Below are positions 6,797-15,750 of a stretch of DNA of 45,506 bases, piece after piece. The stretch is taken from positions 1 through 45,506 of the forward strand of contig NZ_JAAKZF010000044.1 of assembly GCF_011045125.1 (NCBI RefSeq), in the 5' to 3' direction. Source of the DNA: Allomesorhizobium camelthorni (GTDB lineage: Bacteria; Pseudomonadota; Alphaproteobacteria; Rhizobiales; Rhizobiaceae). The stretch's first letter is position 1. The number at the start of each line of letters is the position of its first letter. The notes under the pieces were generated by a model. It was not told where the DNA came from, did not search any database, and was given only the letters and a program-made list of their open reading frames with translations. The position numbers and the translations under genes are program-made.

Positions 6797-6844
6797 CACG
6801 GCGGGCGTTGACCGTCATGTTCGTTAGCGAGTATTGAGCGAACC

Positions 6845-6870
6845 AGTCAGCACCCAGTAGGATGCTGACT
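6845..6870 (+). terminator. Hairpin after the ATPase gene, possible weak terminator
   Basis: AGTCAGCA (6845-6852) and TGCTGACT (6863-6870) pair perfectly over a 10-nt loop. The following sequence TTATTGTAATTT is only partly T-rich, so termination may be weak. Confidence 0.45.
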
Positions 6871-6873
6871 TTA

Positions 6874-6901
6874 TTGTAATTTCTCATGTGTAAGGTAAAA
6901 T
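6874..6901 (+). promoter_or_regulatory. Candidate promoter of the 279-aa gene
   Basis: TTGTAA at 6874-6879, a 16-bp spacer, then TAAAAT at 6896-6901. If used, transcription starts about 8-10 nt before the ATG at 6917, giving an almost leaderless mRNA. This agrees with the lack of a ribosome site there. Confidence 0.35.
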
Positions 6902-6916
6902 ATAACTATTTGCGCT

Positions 6917-7756
6917 ATGAAAAAGACAATCAATCTGTCGGTGTTGCGTTCCCAGCAACACATAATCACCGTTATTCATAACAGTGTTCGCTACAAGCTC
7001 TTTCAGATTTTGTTTTCTGACGACGGAAGCATGTACGTCAACTTCCCATATTATCGAAAAACAACTGGTTTCGCTGGAAAACTCCAGATTCCAGCCGGTT
7101 CTGTCAGTCACCAAGTGAATCTGACTGACTGCGCAAAACTTACCTCTCATCTTGTTAAATATGCACACCACCTTTCCGGACAGGCACATTTTTCACTCAC
7201 TGGGAAGGTGAAGACGGAGATAAAAAAGCAATCAGTTCCGATACAAGAGCTGAATGGTCATATTTTTACAGCAATGCTACAAGGTATTGACGGATTCGAA
7301 CAAGCAAATGGCAAAAAGTATGATCATGGCTGGAGCGATAAACGAACAACGGTAGAATTCAATCTCGGCACAATTCCGATTGAAACGATCAAGTTTGTTG
7401 CAATAATGCAGCCGCTTCATGAGACCGTCAAAGGCGTCCGTCCAATTCCAAATTCTAATGCAATAGGACCGAAATTCGTTTATCCAAAGGAAGGAGAACC
7501 AGGCCTAGGATTTTTACTAGCACCACCAGAGTCAAATCCTCTCGCAGGACATATACTCCAATTGCGCCTCCATATGATCCCGCATCTTGATGCAAAAGAA
7601 GACCGGTCGTTCTTTATGCTAATGGGAGGGTTTGACCCACTAGAGAAAATTCATGACACGACTCAATCGGCCGAGTGTCTCGTCTTGTCATATCCGGCAG
7701 AAAATGTGGACGAATTAAAGAAGGCTATTGGAAGCATTGATTTGGAAGAGGTGTAA
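6917..7756 (+). CDS. Unrecognised 279-aa soluble protein
   Basis: A soluble protein with alternating beta-like stretches and no membrane segment or signal peptide. The N-terminal half has paired aromatic/His segments (VKYAHHLSGQAHFSLTGKV, then GHIFTAMLQGIDGF); the C-terminal half is Pro/Gly-rich. I have the impression of a conserved hypothetical family seen in proteobacterial accessory DNA but cannot name it. ATG 6917 has no ribosome site upstream; a candidate promoter ends only ~15 nt before it. The gene converges on the integrase gene with a 32-bp gap. No catalytic motif is visible. Possible cargo of the island. Confidence 0.65.
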   Translation: MKKTINLSVLRSQQHIITVIHNSVRYKLFQILFSDDGSMYVNFPYYRKTTGFAGKLQIPAGSVSHQVNLTDCAKLTSHLVKYAHHLSGQAHFSLTGKVKTEIKKQSVPIQELNGHIFTAMLQGIDGFEQANGKKYDHGWSDKRTTVEFNLGTIPIETIKFVAIMQPLHETVKGVRPIPNSNAIGPKFVYPKEGEPGLGFLLAPPESNPLAGHILQLRLHMIPHLDAKEDRSFFMLMGGFDPLEKIHDTTQSAECLVLSYPAENVDELKKAIGSIDLEEV

Positions 7757-7788
7757 AAGGAAAGGGGTGGACTTAAAAGTCAGATATT

Positions 7789-9237
7789 TCAAGACGCCTT
7801 AGGTACAGATTTGATTCTCCGCACGTTGATGGCCGCTGCATCCAAGCTGTTTTTGAGATGCACGGCATAGTGTTTCTCAATCATCTCCACACTGGTGCGG
7901 CAGTTTTTGGCAATCTGGTAGATGTCCGCACCTTCTAACAGTCGGAAGCTGATGTAGCTGTGGCGGAGCGAATAGAGGGTACGGCTGTTGCCCTGGCGAT
8001 CTACCTTTAACCCTTGTTCTTCAAGGATGCGGTTGAACGCGCGTTTGTGATTGCTCGGGAAAAGTCGGTCGGTGGACTTGGGCTTGTTCCGCTCCTTCAT
8101 CCGCTGAAATGGTCGCACCGCACCAGTGGTGCTTTTGCAGTAGCCCACCCCGCGCTTGCCGCGCACTTCAATCTCCAGAATGGTCTCTTTGGTGGCTTCG
8201 TCTTCCACCACGTGCACGTCGCGGTATTCCAGCCAATTAGCCTCATCCGGTCTGATGCCGGTATTGGCCATAAAGAGCACCATATCGTGCAATTGCTCGG
8301 CTTCGGCTTGCCAAGGCAGTCCTTTGGCTTTGCGAGCATTTTCACGGGTGGCTTGGTAGAGGCGCTTGTATTCCTCCGGTGAGAACCAAGCCCGGTGCGT
8401 TATCTTACCCGAGCTACGATAAGGGGTGGACATATCGGGAAGGCCGGTTAGCCAGCCGTGCCGTACGGCGGTCTTCAGCACCTGTCGCAAGGTGACGATC
8501 TCGTGGTGCATCGTGCTTTTTGACGGCGGTTTACTCATCCGCTCCACCCACATCTGCACCTGTCGCAGGGTTTCCAGCTCTTTTAACACCGCTCGCTGGT
8601 GTCGCCTATTCTGCTTTTCGACACACTCGGCCCGATGGGTCCGGTATTCCTCAAGCGCACTTTCGGTGATGGCAGAGAGCGACAGAGAGCCGAAGAAAGG
8701 TAGTAGGTGCGTCTTGATGAAGATCTTGTGCGACTCGACGCTCTTGGTAGTTCTCTGCTTTCCCTTAACGGCGGCGACCGCTCGCAAGAACCCCTTCGCC
8801 GCTTCCTCAAACGTCCGGTCTGAGCTGTCGCTACCGGCCTTGATACGGTGCACTCGATATTCCTGCACGGCACCTGATGTGATCTCGGACAACCCCAGCT
8901 CTCCGAAGAACGGAACGAGATGGTTGCGCAGACGGCTTTGGTGATCCTCGGTGTACTTTTCGTTGCGTTCGCCGGCGGTGATGACGGCGTATTCGCCCAC
9001 GAACTTCTCTGCCACCTGTTTGAAGGTCTTCTCGGTCTTCAGCTCGCCCTTGACCACCTTGCCGCGGAGCCCAAGGTACCAATCCTCCGCCCAATCCTTG
9101 GCTTTAGCCAGACTCTCTTCCTTGGTGCTGACGCGCCAATTTTTGCCTTTGAGGTAGGTTGAACACTGCCACAAAGGGCTGCCTGGTCGTTTGTACAGAT
9201 TAACCTTGTCGCCCAGAATCGTGTGCTTTTCGCTCAT
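7789..9237 (-). CDS. Tyrosine-type site-specific integrase with duplicated N-terminal module
   Basis: A 482-aa phage-type integrase. Catalytic Arg is R329 in TGIRPDE, the second Arg is R425 in YSLRH (the usual first His of HxxRH is Tyr), and the nucleophile is Y457 in EKHYAVH. A CRTS motif replaces the usual GH before it, as in some integrases of this type. Residues 71-133 and 142-203 are clearly repeats of each other (HLVPFFGELGLSEI / HLLPFFGSLSLSAI; EYRVHR / EYRTHR), so the SAM-like core-binding segment is present twice. ATG 9237 is chosen for its GGAGGA ribosome site; an ATG at 9285 would add 16 residues. The gene sits just inside the tRNA-Phe 3' end, the standard island layout. Average length for the family is nearer 400 aa, the excess being the duplication. 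Confidence 0.93.
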   Translation of the reverse strand: MSEKHTILGDKVNLYKRPGSPLWQCSTYLKGKNWRVSTKEESLAKAKDWAEDWYLGLRGKVVKGELKTEKTFKQVAEKFVGEYAVITAGERNEKYTEDHQSRLRNHLVPFFGELGLSEITSGAVQEYRVHRIKAGSDSSDRTFEEAAKGFLRAVAAVKGKQRTTKSVESHKIFIKTHLLPFFGSLSLSAITESALEEYRTHRAECVEKQNRRHQRAVLKELETLRQVQMWVERMSKPPSKSTMHHEIVTLRQVLKTAVRHGWLTGLPDMSTPYRSSGKITHRAWFSPEEYKRLYQATRENARKAKGLPWQAEAEQLHDMVLFMANTGIRPDEANWLEYRDVHVVEDEATKETILEIEVRGKRGVGYCKSTTGAVRPFQRMKERNKPKSTDRLFPSNHKRAFNRILEEQGLKVDRQGNSRTLYSLRHSYISFRLLEGADIYQIAKNCRTSVEMIEKHYAVHLKNSLDAAAINVRRIKSVPKAS

Positions 9238-9266
9238 CCTCTCGTCCTCCGTTTGCAGTGTGTAGT

Positions 9267-9285
9267 TTGTGCAAGGGTTGTGCAA
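9267..9285 (-). promoter_or_regulatory. Direct repeat TTGTGCAA x2 upstream of the integrase
   Basis: TTGTGCAA occurs at 9267-9274 and again at 9278-9285, 11 bp apart start to start, about one helical turn. It lies 30-50 bp upstream of the integrase ATG, where an operator or an Xis/Int arm-type site would be expected. Confidence 0.4.
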
Positions 9286-9349
9286 CGGTGTCGAAAGGAA
9301 GAGAGGTCAGACTAAAAAATGCGTATGTGGTTGATTTTTAAGGGAAAGA

Positions 9350-9425
<76 letters not shown>

Positions 9426-9583
9426 CTGTTTCGATGGCCGGCTGCGCAGGCATCCGAAACTCGCGAGGCTTGGATCAAACCTGCGAAAGCGCGTGGGTTA
9501 TAGCACGGGATTTTGCGCTGTCCAGCGCTGGCGCAGCCTTTTGAGGAAGAAACCGAACTTCGTTCGTTTCCTGCTTCGCGAGG

Positions 9584-9787
9584 CTATTTCGGCTCGCTTT
9601 CGTCGCCGTCTTCCTCGTCCTCGCGGACCGGAATGGCGTAGCTGCCGGAAAGCCAGCGATTGAGGTCGACATGCTTGCAGCGCGTCGAGCAGAACGGATA
9701 GGTGTCGCGCGACGAAGGCCTGCCGCATTCGGGGCAGGGGCGTTTCGGTCGCAGCGGCGCGACGTTGCCGGTTCCTTCGCCGCTCAT
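9584..9787 (-). CDS. yacG: YacG-type zinc protein (DNA gyrase inhibitor family)
   Basis: A 67-aa protein with the compact zinc-binding pattern CPEC-x11-C-x3-C (CPECGRP...FCSTRC) and the [16 protein letters not shown] segment typical of YacG. In E. coli YacG binds gyrase B and inhibits it. The acidic C-terminal tail ([13 protein letters not shown]) is usual. The ATG overlaps the maf stop by four bases (ATGA), so the two are translationally coupled, as in related alphaproteobacteria. It is the first chromosomal protein gene after the tRNA-Phe. Confidence 0.93.
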   Translation of the reverse strand: MSGEGTGNVAPLRPKRPCPECGRPSSRDTYPFCSTRCKHVDLNRWLSGSYAIPVREDEEDGDESEPK

Positions 9788-10413
9788 GCGCGTGTGCCCG
9801 ACAGCCAGTTGAAGTGCACCTTGAAGCCTTCAGCAGTCAGCAGGCCGACGGTTTCGTAGAGCGGCAGGCCGACGACGTTGGTGTAGGATCCGACGAGCTT
9901 CACGACAAATGTGCCAGCAAGCCCCTGAACGGCATAGCCGCCGGCCTTGCCGCGCCACTCGCCCGAGGCGAGGTAGCTTTCCAGTTCTTCGCGGCCGAGC
10001 CGCTTGAAGCGGACGCGGGTTTCCACCAGCCGCTGCCGCAGCTTACCTTCCGGCGAAATCAGGCATACGCCCGAATAGACCCGGTGCGAGCGGCCCGAAA
10101 GCAGTTGCAGGCAGTTAGAAGCCTCGTCCACCAGTTCGGCCTTTGGCAGGATGCGCCGCCCGACCGCGACGACGGTGTCGGCCGCCAGTATGTAGGCGCC
10201 GGCGAAATCCGGCTCAGCCTTCAGCGATTCGAGCGCCTTCTCAGCTTTTGCTTTTGACAGACGCTTGGCCAGCGAGCGCGGATGCTCGGCGCGCAGTGGC
10301 GTCTCGTCGACTTCGGCCGGGAGTGCCCTGTCCGGCTCAATGCCGACCTGCTGCAGAAGCTCGATCCGGCGCGGCGAACCCGAGGCGAGCACAAGCTTCT
10401 GGAAAACGCTCAT
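9784..10413 (-). CDS. maf: Maf-family nucleoside triphosphate pyrophosphatase
   Basis: A 209-aa Maf/HAM1-like protein. The N-terminal LASGSPRR loop binds the triphosphate, VDE (~40) and YILAADTVV (~95) are the conserved motifs, and the YAVQGLAG region is the signature near the C-terminus. Family members hydrolyse dTTP, UTP or modified nucleotides to monophosphates and have been linked to septum formation. It follows infA with a 27-bp gap and overlaps yacG. Normal length and no anomaly. Confidence 0.95.
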   Translation of the reverse strand: MSVFQKLVLASGSPRRIELLQQVGIEPDRALPAEVDETPLRAEHPRSLAKRLSKAKAEKALESLKAEPDFAGAYILAADTVVAVGRRILPKAELVDEASNCLQLLSGRSHRVYSGVCLISPEGKLRQRLVETRVRFKRLGREELESYLASGEWRGKAGGYAVQGLAGTFVVKLVGSYTNVVGLPLYETVGLLTAEGFKVHFNWLSGTRA

Positions 10414-10440
10414 CGTGTCGGGTCGCGGCCTGCGGCCGTC

Positions 10441-10659
10441 CTATTTGAAGCGGTAGGTGATGCGGCCCTTGGTCAGGTCGTATGGCGTCATTTCCACCAG
10501 GACCTTGTCGCCCGTGAGCACGCGGATGCGGTTCTTGCGCATGCGGCCGGCGGTGTGGGCAATGATTTCGTGCTCGTTTTCAAGTTTCACCCGAAACATA
10601 GCATTCGGGAGCAATTCCGTGACAGTACCCGGAAACTCGAGGACTTCTTCCTTCGGCAT
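10441..10659 (-). CDS. infA: Translation initiation factor IF-1
   Basis: A 72-aa S1/OB-fold protein nearly identical in pattern to known IF-1 ([44 protein letters not shown]). It binds the ribosomal A site during initiation. A GAGGTATAGA-like purine stretch precedes the ATG at 10659. Its position between the low-Mr phosphatase gene and maf is conserved in rhizobia. Confidence 0.98.
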   Translation of the reverse strand: MPKEEVLEFPGTVTELLPNAMFRVKLENEHEIIAHTAGRMRKNRIRVLTGDKVLVEMTPYDLTKGRITYRFK

Positions 10660-10746
10660 TCTATACCTTTGGTTTGGATGGAATTTCCGGCGCCGGGCCG
10701 GAATTTGCGCGGAACCTATATGATTATCGGCTCTTTGTGAACACGC

Positions 10747-11166
10747 TTAATCGCCCGCGCTTGGGGAGGCCCCGTCGGCGAAGCGCTGGGCGATCCTGGC
10801 CTTCAGCCGCTCGCGCACGTCGCGATAGGCCGCCATGATCTGCTCGCGCGTGCCGGCGGCCGTGGTCGGATCGGCCGTCGGCCAATATTCCACCTCGACC
10901 GCCATTGAGCGCGTCAGTTCGAGCGCGGCGTGATGGGCTTCCGGCGCAAGCGTCACGATCAGGTCGAAGTAACCGTCCTCCAGGTCGTCCAGAGTCTTTG
11001 GAAGCCGGTCTTCCAGCGACAGGCCGTCTTCGGCGAGCACGGCGTTGACGAACGGATCGCGCTCGCCCGTCCGCACGCCGGCTGACGCGACGAAGATCGT
11101 CGGCGCCAGGGCCTTTCGCGCCAATGCCTCGGCCATGGGCGAGCGCACGGCATTCATTCTGCACAT
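10747..11166 (-). CDS. Low-molecular-weight phosphotyrosine phosphatase-like protein
   Basis: The product contains the phosphatase loop C-x5-R as CRMNAVRSPMAEAL right at its start, and the expected second half. Family members remove phosphate from tyrosine or reduce arsenate. With the ATG at 11166 the protein (139 aa) lacks the first beta strand. The frame is open upstream and encodes PRSILFMC, just what the fold needs, but contains no ATG, GTG or TTG before the end of the UPF0262 gene. A CTG start at about 11208, behind GGCGGGG, is possible, so the real start is uncertain. It overlaps or abuts the UPF0262 gene. Confidence 0.85.
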   Translation of the reverse strand: MCRMNAVRSPMAEALARKALAPTIFVASAGVRTGERDPFVNAVLAEDGLSLEDRLPKTLDDLEDGYFDLIVTLAPEAHHAALELTRSMAVEVEYWPTADPTTAAGTREQIMAAYRDVRERLKARIAQRFADGASPSAGD

Positions 11167-11207
11167 GAACAGGATCGAACGGGGATGCGGAAGCGTCGAA
11201 GCCAGGG

Positions 11208-11693
11208 TCAGCCCCGCCAGTGCAGGACGCAGACCAGCGTGAAGACGCGGCGAGCGGTGTCGAAATCGATATCGATCTTGCCGGCCAGCCGGTCCATCAG
11301 CGTCTGCGACCCTTCATTGTGCAGGCCGCGCCTGCCCATGTCGATCGCCTCGATCTGGCTCGGCGTCGAGGTGCGGATAGCCTCGTAGTAGCTCTCGCAG
11401 ACCATGAAATAGTCTTTGACGATGCGGCGGAACGGCGTCAGCGACAGAATATGCGTGACCACGGGGGAGCCGTCCTCGTGCGAGATGGCTAAGACGAGGC
11501 GGGCGTCGGCCAGCGACAATCTCAGCCGATAGGGGCCGCAGCCATCGTCGTCGACAGGTTGAAAGCTGTTCTCCTCGATGAGATCGAAGATCGCCACCGC
11601 CCGCTCATGCTCGATGTCGGGCGTCGAGCGGCCGATGGATTCGTCGAGTTCGACGTCGATCAGCCTTGAGCGTTGCCCGTCGTTCCGCGCCAT
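11208..11693 (-). CDS. UPF0262 family protein
   Basis: A 161-aa conserved alphaproteobacterial protein of unknown function. Recognisable by RLIDVELDE near the start, [28 protein letters not shown], and [17 protein letters not shown] before the C-terminus. The family is nearly always found between hisD and a low-Mr phosphatase gene, as here. The ATG at 11693 lies 8 bp after the hisD stop, so the genes are probably cotranscribed. Confidence 0.92.
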   Translation of the reverse strand: MARNDGQRSRLIDVELDESIGRSTPDIEHERAVAIFDLIEENSFQPVDDDGCGPYRLRLSLADARLVLAISHEDGSPVVTHILSLTPFRRIVKDYFMVCESYYEAIRTSTPSQIEAIDMGRRGLHNEGSQTLMDRLAGKIDIDFDTARRVFTLVCVLHWRG

Positions 11694-11701
11694 CCCATGC
11701 T

Positions 11702-12994
11702 CTAAATATTCAGCCGGATGGCGACCGAGCGTCCGTGCGCCTCCAGCCCCTCGGCCTTGGCGAGTGCCATAGCGGCTGGCGCCAGCGCGCGCAACTGCTC
11801 CGGCCCGAGCTTGAGAATCGAGGTGCGCTTCATGAAATCCAGCACCGAAAGCCCGGAAGAGAACCGCGCCGAGCGGGCGGTCGGCAGGACGTGGTTCGAG
11901 CCGCCGACATAGTCGCCAATGGCTTCCGGCGTATGGCGCCCGAGAAACACTGCTCCGGCATTGCGGATGTGCGGCAGGAAGGTGTCGGCATCCCTGATCG
12001 CCAGTTCGAGATGTTCGGCCGCGACGCGGTTGATAAGCGGCACAGCGCGCTCGAGCGTCTCGACCAGGATGATTGCGCCGAAATCGCGCCAGCTTGCGGC
12101 GGCGGTCTCAGCGCGCGGCAGCGATTTGAGTTGGCGCATGACCGCGCCTTCGACCGCGCTTGCGAGAGCAGGATCGTCGGTGATCAGGATCGATTGGGCC
12201 GCGGCGTCGTGCTCAGCCTGGGCCAGCAGGTCGGCTGCGATCCAGTCGGGATCATTGTCGGCATCCGCCACGACAAGCACTTCCGACGGCCCTGCGATCA
12301 TGTCGATGCCGACCGTTCCGAACACCTGGCGCTTGGCCGCGGCGACATAAGCATTGCCCGGTCCGACGATCTTGGCGACCGGCCGTATCGTCTCGGTACC
12401 GTAGGCGAGGGCAGCTATGGCCTGTGCGCCGCCGACCCGGTAGATCTCGGAAACGCCGGCGAGGTCGGCTGCGACCAGCACCAGCGGGTTGATCGCGCCG
12501 CCGGGCGCCGGCACCACCATGACGATGCGCTCGACGCCGGCGACAACAGCAGGGATCGCGTTCATCAGCACCGAACTCGGATACGACGCGGTGCCGCCGG
12601 GCACATAGAGCCCGACCGCCTCAACCGCCGTCCAGAGCGAGCCGAGTTCGACGCCGGCCGCGTCCGTGTAGCGGTCGTCGGCCGGGCGCTGGCGCTGGTG
12701 ATGCGACCGGATCCGCTCGCGAGCGAATTTCAGCGCCTCGATGGTCTCGGCGTCGGCTTCGCCATAGGCCTTGGCGATATCGGCTTTCGAGACCGCGATG
12801 CCGAGGCTGCGCAAATCGGCCCCGTCGAACTTCTGCGTGTACTCGACCAGCGCCTCGTCGCCCCTTGCGCGGACATCGGCGATGATGGCGGCGACGGCGC
12901 TGTCGACATCGGGAGATGCCTCGCGCTTGGTCGTCAGGAACGCTGCGAAACGCACCTCGAAGCCGGCATCGGATTGGTTGAGTGTGATGGCCAT
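11702..12994 (-). CDS. hisD: Histidinol dehydrogenase
   Basis: A 430-aa enzyme that oxidises L-histidinol to histidine in two NAD-dependent steps, the end of histidine synthesis. The signature region [28 protein letters not shown] is complete, and the zinc/substrate residues are in the expected AQAEHD and EHLEL motifs. Length is normal. It is followed 8 bp later by UPF0262 and preceded by the DUF2948 gene with 6 bp between, forming one operon. Confidence 0.97.
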   Translation of the reverse strand: MAITLNQSDAGFEVRFAAFLTTKREASPDVDSAVAAIIADVRARGDEALVEYTQKFDGADLRSLGIAVSKADIAKAYGEADAETIEALKFARERIRSHHQRQRPADDRYTDAAGVELGSLWTAVEAVGLYVPGGTASYPSSVLMNAIPAVVAGVERIVMVVPAPGGAINPLVLVAADLAGVSEIYRVGGAQAIAALAYGTETIRPVAKIVGPGNAYVAAAKRQVFGTVGIDMIAGPSEVLVVADADNDPDWIAADLLAQAEHDAAAQSILITDDPALASAVEGAVMRQLKSLPRAETAAASWRDFGAIILVETLERAVPLINRVAAEHLELAIRDADTFLPHIRNAGAVFLGRHTPEAIGDYVGGSNHVLPTARSARFSSGLSVLDFMKRTSILKLGPEQLRALAPAAMALAKAEGLEAHGRSVAIRLNI

Positions 12995-13000
12995 ATGCGC

Positions 13001-13438
13001 TCAGACTTTGTGGTGCGGGCGCGAAGATGCCTGCCAGGCGCCGCCGAGATCGGCGAGGCGGGCCTCCACGCATTCGACGTCGAGCATGATCGCGCCGCCG
13101 CCCGAGAAGATCAGTTCTACGATGCCGGCGGGCGCATCCATCGGCACGAAGCTGATGGCGAGCAGCGAGAGGATCTCGGCCGGCCGGTCACGGGCGATGC
13201 CGCTGGTCTTGGCATTGAGCACGCGATCGAAATGCAGCACGCTGTTGCGCCGCTGCGGGCGCGGCCGGAAGAAGAAGCGCGACTTGCCTTCCCAAACGAA
13301 TCGGTTCATCGGCACGATGAAGCGCTTGAGCGAAGGGAGGAATTCGAGGTCACCGGTTTTCATGACGGCGTCCTGGACATGCGCCGACAGGATTCTCAGA
13401 TCCTCTTCGTCGAGGGCGACAAGTTTCAACTGGTCCAT
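13001..13438 (-). CDS. DUF2948 family protein
   Basis: A 145-aa protein starting MDQLKLVALDEEDLRILSAH, the hallmark of DUF2948, a family of unknown function restricted to alphaproteobacteria and typically encoded between murA and hisD. Further conserved pieces are FLPSLKRFIVPMNRF and LHFDRVL. No catalytic motif is known. The gap to murA is 85 bp. Confidence 0.9.
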   Translation of the reverse strand: MDQLKLVALDEEDLRILSAHVQDAVMKTGDLEFLPSLKRFIVPMNRFVWEGKSRFFFRPRPQRRNSVLHFDRVLNAKTSGIARDRPAEILSLLAISFVPMDAPAGIVELIFSGGGAIMLDVECVEARLADLGGAWQASSRPHHKV

Positions 13439-13523
13439 GTCTCAACGCCTGTGGAAGGTGATCGCGCCTGCCGCCTTGTTAGGCGGTCTCGGCGAAGCGC
13501 GCAACCGAGGGAGATGCGGGGCC

Positions 13524-14813
13524 TTACGACGATATGCGCTCGATGGTCGCGCCGCAGCCGGAAAGCTTTTCCTCCAGCCGTTCGAACCCACGGTCGAGAT
13601 GGTAGACCCGGTTGACCACCGTCTCGCCTTCGGCCGCCAGCCCGGCGATCACCAGCGAAACCGAGGCGCGCAGATCCGTCGCCATCACCGGTGCGCCCTT
13701 GAGCTTCCGCACGCCGTCGACGATCGCCGTCTGTCCGGCCAGGGTTATGTGCGCGCCGAGCCGGGCGAGCTCCTGCACATGCATGAAGCGGTTCTCGAAG
13801 ATGGTCTCGGTGATCCGCGACTTTCCCTCGGCCATGGTCATCAGCCCCATGAACTGTGCCTGCAAGTCGGTCGGAAAGCCCGGGAAAGGCTCCGTCGTCA
13901 CGTCGACCGGCGCGATGCCCGAGCCGTTGCGCCTGACACGGATACCGGAATTGACCGGGATGATTTCGGCGCCTGTCTGCGCGATCACGTCGAGTGCACC
14001 CTGCAGCAGGTCGGCGCGCGCGCCCTCGAGGATAACGTCGCCGCCGGCCATGGCGACCGCCATGGCGTAGGTGCCGGTCTCGATGCGGTCGGGAATGACC
14101 TGGTGGCGCGCGCCGGACAGCGCATCGACGCCGTCGATCACGATTGTCGAGGTGCCTGCGCCGGTGATCTTTGCGCCCATGGCGTTGAGACACTCGGCGA
14201 GATTGACGATTTCGGGCTCGCGAGCGGCGTTTTCTAGCACCGTCTCGCCCTTGGCAAGCGACGCCGCCATTATCAGCACATGAGTGGCCCCTACGGACAC
14301 TTTGGGGAACACGTACCGGTTGCCGGTGAGACGCCCGTTCGTTTTGGCGATGACATAGCCGTTTTCGACGTCGATACGGGCGCCGAGCGCCTGCAATCCT
14401 TCGAGAAACAGATCGACCGGACGCGTGCCGATGGCGCAGCCGCCGGGCAGCGACACTTTCGCCTCGCCCATCCGGGCAAGCAGCGGTCCGATCACCCAGA
14501 AGCTGGCGCGCATCTTCGACACGAGCTCATAGGGGGCGGTGGTGTCGACGATGCTGCGGGCAGTGAAATTGATCGTGCGCGAATAGCCTTCGTTCTGGCG
14601 CTCACGGCGGCCGTTGACGGAATAGTCGACGCCGTGATTGCCGAGGATGCGGATCAACTGTTCCACATCGGCGAGATGCGGCACGTTTTCGAGCGTCAGC
14701 GTGTCGTCGGTCAGAAGCGACGCGATCATCAGCGGCAGGGCGGCGTTCTTCGCGCCCGAGATCGGGATACGGCCATTGATCCGATTGCCACCGACGATTC
14801 TGATGCGGTCCAT
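13524..14813 (-). CDS. murA: UDP-N-acetylglucosamine 1-carboxyvinyltransferase
   Basis: A 429-aa enzyme catalysing the first committed step of peptidoglycan synthesis, enolpyruvyl transfer from PEP to UDP-GlcNAc. The start [22 protein letters not shown] carries the substrate Lys-Asn pair, and the catalytic Cys is in [14 protein letters not shown]. This Cys is the fosfomycin target and is intact. Length and both lobes are normal. It is the first large gene of the minus-strand block, ahead of DUF2948-hisD. Confidence 0.97.
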   Translation of the reverse strand: MDRIRIVGGNRINGRIPISGAKNAALPLMIASLLTDDTLTLENVPHLADVEQLIRILGNHGVDYSVNGRRERQNEGYSRTINFTARSIVDTTAPYELVSKMRASFWVIGPLLARMGEAKVSLPGGCAIGTRPVDLFLEGLQALGARIDVENGYVIAKTNGRLTGNRYVFPKVSVGATHVLIMAASLAKGETVLENAAREPEIVNLAECLNAMGAKITGAGTSTIVIDGVDALSGARHQVIPDRIETGTYAMAVAMAGGDVILEGARADLLQGALDVIAQTGAEIIPVNSGIRVRRNGSGIAPVDVTTEPFPGFPTDLQAQFMGLMTMAEGKSRITETIFENRFMHVQELARLGAHITLAGQTAIVDGVRKLKGAPVMATDLRASVSLVIAGLAAEGETVVNRVYHLDRGFERLEEKLSGCGATIERISS

Positions 14814-14933
14814 GAAATTCGTTTCTCCGGGAGTTTTCCCGGCTGTTGATCGTTGCCCGAACGGCCCGTCTAGACCATCACGTAAATCGGTTCAAGAAAT
14901 AGGATTTGCCCCCGGGGCCCCTTAAGAGCGGCG

Positions 14934-15122
14934 TCACAGTTCCATCTTTGGTTGCCCTGATGCGATCTCAATCCCCTCCGGCCGGCTGTCGGCCTCGCCG
15001 GTGCGGCGCGAACGCGCCTGCGCCTTTCGCTTCTGGAGATTGGCGCGGAGTTCCTCGGCGAGCCTTTTCTTGCGCTCGGCGCTGCTATCCGTTTGGCCGC
15101 TGGCGGTGTTTTTCCTGTTCAT
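14934..15122 (-). CDS. Small conserved basic protein upstream of murA
   Basis: A 62-aa, highly charged protein (ERKKRLAEELRANLQKRKAQ) predicted to be one long helix. Similar short proteins are annotated as hypothetical upstream of murA in related rhizobia, which is from memory. ATG 15122 is preferred; a TTG at 15140 would add six residues. Function unknown. Confidence 0.6.
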   Translation of the reverse strand: MNRKNTASGQTDSSAERKKRLAEELRANLQKRKAQARSRRTGEADSRPEGIEIASGQPKMEL

Positions 15123-15268
15123 CCGGCTGTTTCGTCGCAAACTGCTTCGGCTTCATTGAAATAACTATCATTGTGGCCGCGCAATGTCGAAAACACCGGG
15201 CTTGAAAACTGTCCGCAGCTAACTTGCGCTTGCCTGATTGATATGGCAGAAGTCCGCCGCATTCGGCA

Positions 15269-15343
<75 letters not shown>

Positions 15344-15422
15344 GCCCATCCCGCTGAAATCGTTAGTACCCTTGGCTTCCAAGGCTTCCGCCAATTCTGG
15401 CGTCACAAACGATGTCACAAAA

Positions 15423-15715
15423 ATGGCTGGCAATATTCGGAATCTCAAAGAGCGGAATAGGCGCTATTCCGCGCGTGGTTCGGAATTGCGGCACTTAGTC
15501 GGGAAAACAGAACTAGAGACTCAGCTTGGCGATGACCGGCGGCAAGCGCTCGCAAAACTTCCAGGAGCGGTCGCCGCTCTCCAGGCCAAAAATTTCCGTC
15601 GCCGAAGGAAAGGCTAACGCCGGAGGGCCGATTGCGACGCGTTATCACATGACGGTCGAAGAGATTGCCTTTGCAAACTATCTCACTGACGGCCTTCGAT
15701 CAGGGAAATCGTGAC
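15423..15715 (+). pseudogene. Truncated, frameshifted tyrosine-integrase relic next to tRNA-Thr
   Basis: From ATG 15423 the frame reads MAGNIRNLKERNRRYSARGS, then GKTELETQLGDDRRQALAKL, the typical start of rhizobial phage-type integrases. Near 15590 similarity jumps one frame to KISVAEGKANAGGPIATRYHMTVEEIAFANYL, the next part of the same N-terminal domain. Near 15690 it shifts again (AFDQGNRDQAP) and then ends. The catalytic domain is missing. So an element once entered at this tRNA-Thr 3' end and was lost or degraded. The 80 bp between tRNA and relic hold nothing recognisable. Confidence 0.75.
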
Positions 15716-15750
15716 CAAGCCCCCCGCTTCTAAAGTCTAACGAGAGTGCC

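Noticed and set aside
1-9300. Left attachment site (copy of the tRNA-Phe 3' end) within the window
   Set aside because: I looked for the GGTTCGAATCC / GGGCACCA segment in either orientation and saw no second copy; the left end is outside.
11666-14237. Very long plus-strand frames opposite hisD, DUF2948 and murA
   Set aside because: GC-rich coding DNA gives long antisense frames. Their translations are Arg/Asp/His-rich with no motifs, and the minus-strand genes are unmistakable.
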